Assembly (NCBI GenBank): GCA_937912025.1
Contig: CALDOZ010000008.1
Span: 1 to 26,190 of the forward strand
Length of the DNA stretch: 26,190 nucleotides
Direction of reading: 5' to 3'
From: an uncultured Clostridia bacterium
GTDB taxonomy: Bacteria > Bacillota > Clostridia > Christensenellales > Borkfalkiaceae
Below the pieces are notes generated by a model. The model was not told where the DNA came from. It saw only the letters and a program-made list of their open reading frames with translations, and did not search any database. This document shows, in pieces, positions 22,991 through 26,190 of the stretch. The position numbers were made by a program, and so were the translations under genes. Position 1 is the stretch's first letter; every line of letters starts with the position of its first letter.

Positions 22991-24796
22991 ATGCGAACTA
23001 ATTATTGTGCAAATATCAGCAAAAACGACATTGGCAAAGAATTAGAGCTTTGTGGATGGGCTGCTAGCTACCGTGACCATGGTGGCGTTATTTTTATAGA
23101 TTTGCGTGATCGCACGGGCATAATCCAAATCGTCTGCGACCCAAAAGATAGCGTCCGAGCGCATGAAATAGCAAGTCGTGTGCGTGATGAATATGTGCTA
23201 AAAGTGCGTGGTAAACTACGTGCTAGAACGCCTGATATGGTAAATCCAAAGCTAAAAACTGGTGAAATCGAGCTTGTAGCTGATGAGCTAATCATAGAAA
23301 ACGCCGCTGCGCCGCTGCCTTTTGTGATTGGCGATAGCAATGTTGGCGAAGAAGTGCGTTTAAAATATCGCTTTTTAGATTTGCGTGAACAAGGTGCTTA
23401 TGAGCGTTTTGCGCTTCGTTCAAAGGCTGCAATTGCTACTAGAAATTGCCTTGATAGACTTGGCTTTTTAGAGGTTGAAACACCGATTTTAACGCGCGCT
23501 ACGCCTGAGGGCGCAAGAGATTATTTAGTGCCAAGCCGTGTTCATAATGGTAGTTTTTACGCCCTGCCGCAGTCTCCGCAGCTTTTTAAACAGCTTTTGA
23601 TGTGCGCTGGGTTTGATAAATATTTTCAAATCGCAAAATGTTTTAGAGATGAGGATTTAAGGGCTGATAGACAGCCAGAATTCACTCAAATTGATGTTGA
23701 GATGAGCTTTTGCGAACAAGATGATGTAATAAAGGTAGGCGAAGAGCTTTTAAAAGATGTTTTTGCAGCTTGTGGCAAGGAGATACAGATTCCATTTAAG
23801 CGTATGAAATATAATGAAGCGATGGAAAATTACGGCTCTGATAAGCCTGATTTGCGCTTTGAAATGCCTTTAATTGATGTAGCTGACATTTTTGCTCGCT
23901 CAAATAATGCTATTTTTGCAGACCCTTTCAAAGATGAAAAAGGCAGAAAATTCAATCGCGCAAAAGCTATTGTTGTAAAAGGCGGAGATAATATTTTTAG
24001 CAAGCGCCAAATGCAAAGATTTGAAGAATTTGTTAGAAAATTCGGCGCAAAAGGACTAGCGTTTATCCAAATAAAAGACCCAAGCCAAACTGCTGGGCAA
24101 GATAACTGCGTGGAGTTTGATGGAATTTCTTGTAAAGGTCCGCTTGTAAGATTCTTTGAAGTAGATGATTTAAAAGAGATAGTTTTACGCTGTGGGCTAA
24201 AAATCGGTGATGTGATTTTCTTTGGCGTTGGACCTAAGAAAATTGTGCTTGATTATATGGGCAGATTTAGATTATTTTTAGGTGCTGAGCTAAAAATAAT
24301 TGATGAAAATGAGCTGAATTTTCTGTGGGTTGTGGATTTTCCTATGTTTGAGCAAAATGACGATGGCTCGTATTCAGCCATGCACCATCCATTTACAATG
24401 CCAAAAAACATAGACGCAAGCGAGCTTGATGAGATTACTAGTATTGCCTATGATGTCGTGCTAAATGGCGTTGAGCTTGGTGGTGGGTCTATTAGAATTC
24501 ACAAAGATGAGATTCAGCAAAAGGTCTTTAAACTGCTAAAAATCGAGCCAGACGAACAGCGTGAGAAATTTGGCTTTTTACTTGATGCACTTAGCTTTGG
24601 TGCGCCGCCGCATGGTGGATTTGCCATCGGTTTTGACCGCCTTATAATGCTTGTGACAAAAAGTGAAAGTATCCGTGATGTAATCGCCTTCCCTAAAACT
24701 CAAAAAGCAACCTGCTTGATGACAAAAGCACCAAGCGAGGTTACAAGCGAGCAGATGAGAGAACTGGGCATTAAACTGCGAGAAAAACAAAATTAA
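22991..24796 (+). CDS. aspS: Aspartyl-tRNA synthetase (probably non-discriminating)
   Basis: Charges tRNA-Asp, and in Campylobacter probably also tRNA-Asn (then amidated by GatCAB; family knowledge, not visible here). The 601 residues fit the bacterial type, slightly longer than C. jejuni's (about 583). An N-terminal OB fold (CGWAASYRDHGGVIFIDLRDR) is followed by class II motif 2 (FRDEDLRADRQPEFTQ), the inserted GAD domain, MHHPFTMP, GGGSIRIH, and motif 3 (GGFAIGFDRLIML). An AAAGGAT site precedes the start. adk and ppa follow, as in C. jejuni. Confidence 0.96.
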   Translation: MRTNYCANISKNDIGKELELCGWAASYRDHGGVIFIDLRDRTGIIQIVCDPKDSVRAHEIASRVRDEYVLKVRGKLRARTPDMVNPKLKTGEIELVADELIIENAAAPLPFVIGDSNVGEEVRLKYRFLDLREQGAYERFALRSKAAIATRNCLDRLGFLEVETPILTRATPEGARDYLVPSRVHNGSFYALPQSPQLFKQLLMCAGFDKYFQIAKCFRDEDLRADRQPEFTQIDVEMSFCEQDDVIKVGEELLKDVFAACGKEIQIPFKRMKYNEAMENYGSDKPDLRFEMPLIDVADIFARSNNAIFADPFKDEKGRKFNRAKAIVVKGGDNIFSKRQMQRFEEFVRKFGAKGLAFIQIKDPSQTAGQDNCVEFDGISCKGPLVRFFEVDDLKEIVLRCGLKIGDVIFFGVGPKKIVLDYMGRFRLFLGAELKIIDENELNFLWVVDFPMFEQNDDGSYSAMHHPFTMPKNIDASELDEITSIAYDVVLNGVELGGGSIRIHKDEIQQKVFKLLKIEPDEQREKFGFLLDALSFGAPPHGGFAIGFDRLIMLVTKSESIRDVIAFPKTQKATCLMTKAPSEVTSEQMRELGIKLREKQN

Positions 24797-24838
24797 GCGT
24801 GGGCGATTTGTTATAGCATATTTATTGCGATGAAAAGC

Positions 24839-24903
24839 TTTTGTGCGGTGGCTTGGGATGGATTTTGTATCCTATCCCTTCGCCACCACACAAAACCTTT
24901 TTT
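24839..24903 (+). terminator. Long hairpin between aspS and adk, probable terminator
   Basis: Arms at 24839-24863 and 24869-24895 start TTTTGTGCGGTGGC and end GCCACCACACAAAA. They pair over about 24 bases with few mismatches around a 5-base loop, and CCTTTTTTC follows. It probably ends aspS transcription. The length is unusual for a terminator. Confidence 0.75.
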
Positions 24904-24928
24904 CACACTAAACACACTCTAAAAATCG

Positions 24929-24948
24929 CTAGAATTCTAAAATTCTAG
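24929..24948. repeat. Small perfect inverted repeat upstream of adk
   Basis: CTAGAATT (24929-24936) and AATTCTAG (24941-24948) are separated by CTAA. It lies about 30 bases before the adk start and could be an operator or simply another member of the AATTC-rich repeats. Confidence 0.45.
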
Positions 24949-24976
24949 TTTAAAAAATTCAATTAAAGGATTTAAA

Positions 24977-25549
24977 ATGAAAAAACTATTTTTAATCATT
25001 GGAGCACCAGGCTCTGGTAAAACCACAGATGCTAGTATAATCGCAAAAAATGATGAAAGCTTTGCGCATTTTAGCACAGGTGATTTGCTTCGTGCTGAGG
25101 TGGCAAGTGGCTCTGAGCGTGGTAAAACCATAGATGGCTTTATAAGTCGTGGCAATCTAGTTCCACTTGATATCGTAGTTAGCACCATTGTATCTGCGAT
25201 AAAATCAAGCTCAAAAGACTTAATCATCATTGATGGCTATCCAAGAAGCGTGGATCAAATGACTACGCTTGATGATGTTTTGCGTGATGAAAAAGAAATT
25301 GAGCTTGTAGGTGTAATCGAAGTAGAAGTAAGCGAACAAACCGCAAAAGATCGTGTTTTAGGTCGTGCGCGTGGGGCTGATGATAATGAAGAAGTCTTCT
25401 ACAATAGAATGAAGGTTTATACTGAACCACTTAGCGCAATTCGTGAGTTTTACACTCGCAAGGGCATTTTACACAACATAAGCGGTGAAGCTAGCATCGA
25501 AGAAATCGTAGCAAATATGAGCGCACTAATCAATAAAATTAAAGGATAA
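24977..25549 (+). CDS. adk: Adenylate kinase
   Basis: Interconverts AMP, ATP and ADP. At 190 residues it is the short form without the zinc lid, as in Campylobacter. The P-loop is GAPGSGKTT (9-17). HFSTGDLLR (AMP binding), IIDGYPRS and the lid motif RVLGRARGADDNEEVFYNRM are present. AAAGGA precedes the ATG. ppa starts 3 bases after the stop, so the two are co-transcribed. Confidence 0.96.
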   Translation: MKKLFLIIGAPGSGKTTDASIIAKNDESFAHFSTGDLLRAEVASGSERGKTIDGFISRGNLVPLDIVVSTIVSAIKSSSKDLIIIDGYPRSVDQMTTLDDVLRDEKEIELVGVIEVEVSEQTAKDRVLGRARGADDNEEVFYNRMKVYTEPLSAIREFYTRKGILHNISGEASIEEIVANMSALINKIKG

Positions 25550-25552
25550 AAA

Positions 25553-26071
25553 ATGAATATTTCAAAGATAAAAACAGGCTCAAACCCAGATAAAATCAAT
25601 GCTGTAATTGAAATCCCTTACGGCTCAAATGTAAAATATGAAATAGATAAAGATAGCGGTGCTGTGGTCGTTGACCGTGTGCTTTACTCAGCTGTTTTCT
25701 ACCCAGCAAACTACGGCTTCGTGCCTGGCACTTTGGCTGATGATGGCGATCCGGCTGATATTTTGGTACTAAACGAATACCCACTTCAAGCTGGTTCAGT
25801 GATCCCATGTCGCTTAATTGGCGTTTTAGTAATGGAAGACGAGGCTGGAATGGATGAAAAACTTCTTGCTGTGCCTGTTAGCAAAATCGATCCAAGATAT
25901 GAAAATATCAAGGAATTTAGTGATTTGCCACGCGCCACACAAGATAAAATCAAAAATTTCTTTGAGACTTACAAGCTGCTTGAACCTGGCAAATGGGTAA
26001 AAGTCAAAGGCTTTGATAATGCTAAAAAAGCTGAAGAAATTTTAGATAAAGCTATCAAAAACTACAAGTGA
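25553..26071 (+). CDS. ppa: Inorganic pyrophosphatase (family I)
   Basis: Hydrolyses pyrophosphate and so pulls biosynthetic reactions forward. The 172 residues match the family. EIPYGSNVKYEIDKDSG, YPANYGFVPGT and the metal-binding signature DGDPADILVL (three aspartates) are all intact. AAAGGA at the end of adk is the ribosome site. The order aspS-adk-ppa matches C. jejuni. Its TGA stop overlaps a 16-base palindrome. Confidence 0.97.
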   Translation: MNISKIKTGSNPDKINAVIEIPYGSNVKYEIDKDSGAVVVDRVLYSAVFYPANYGFVPGTLADDGDPADILVLNEYPLQAGSVIPCRLIGVLVMEDEAGMDEKLLAVPVSKIDPRYENIKEFSDLPRATQDKIKNFFETYKLLEPGKWVKVKGFDNAKKAEEILDKAIKNYK

Positions 26072-26190
26072 ATTTTATAAAATTCAAACTACATAAAAAA
26101 GAGTTTCATAAAATTCAGCCTTGAATTTTATGAAACTGAATTTTATAAAAAGTGAATTTTATAAAAAGCTGAATTTTATAAAATTCAGCT
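26070..26190. repeat. Cluster of 16-base palindromes at the contig end
   Basis: GAATTTTATAAAATTC occurs at 26070-26085 and 26171-26186. The latter sits inside a perfect 24-base palindrome (26167-26190) that ends at the last base. Partial copies starting GAATTTTATAAAA lie at 26138 and 26154, giving tandem spacing of 16-17 bases. Such repeats probably broke the assembly here. Confidence 0.85.
26102..26137 (+). terminator. Hairpin after ppa
   Basis: AGTTTCATAAAATTCA (26102-26117) and its perfect inverse (26122-26137) enclose a 4-base loop GCCT. There is no strong T-run, so it may be a terminator, an mRNA 3' stabiliser or another palindromic repeat. Confidence 0.5.

Overview
The window looks like two genomes joined in one contig. 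Bases 1 to about 21,860 carry genes typical of an AT-rich, low-GC Gram-positive bacterium, probably an uncultured gut Clostridia-type member of the Bacillota. The evidence is a conserved tmk-holB-PSP1-trmN6-rsmI cluster as in Bacillus and Clostridium, greA, strong AAGGAG-type ribosome sites, XRE regulators with membrane helices, and many hypothetical membrane proteins. From about 21,865 to the end the sequence is Campylobacter-like: aspS-adk-ppa in the same order as in Campylobacter jejuni, a TpiA-like N-terminus, and AT-rich palindromes absent from the left part. Base and codon habits change at the same place: the left part is full of ACGT, AACG and GACG words, while the right is dominated by AAATTC, TTTTATAAAATTC and GATGAG words. 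I read this as an assembly or binning chimera rather than gene transfer, but the sequence alone cannot decide.

Layout of the left part. 1-354 holds no gene but contains hairpins and a repeated motif. A lipoprotein gene (minus) and a small membrane protein gene (plus) diverge. guaB and a stand-alone ATP-pyrophosphatase half of GMP synthase follow and end at a perfect palindromic terminator. A consensus promoter then starts a probable five-gene operon: a 59-residue antitoxin candidate, a Doc-type toxin, an acyltransferase-like protein, a six-helix membrane protein and an amidohydrolase. An XRE regulator converges on proC-proB (minus), which diverge from proA and a zinc-ribbon membrane protein (plus). 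From 12,607 to 21,615 all genes are on the minus strand: rsmI, trmN6, a 2[4Fe-4S] ferredoxin, PSP1/RicT-like, holB, tmk, a membrane protein, greA, and two large repeat-rich membrane proteins.

The right part reads on the plus strand: a truncated gene end, a short ORF whose first 16 or so residues look like triosephosphate isomerase, a 204-residue protein that may have a distant 3-methyladenine-glycosylase-like fold, then aspS, a long hairpin, and adk-ppa. The contig ends inside a cluster of 16-bp palindromes.

Functionally, the left part covers guanine nucleotide synthesis (guaB, guaAb), proline synthesis (proBA and proC), and a replication and rRNA/tRNA-modification cluster. The most interesting items are the chimeric junction with its tpiA fragment, the Doc module fused transcriptionally to metabolic genes, the split GMP synthase, and the repeat elements.
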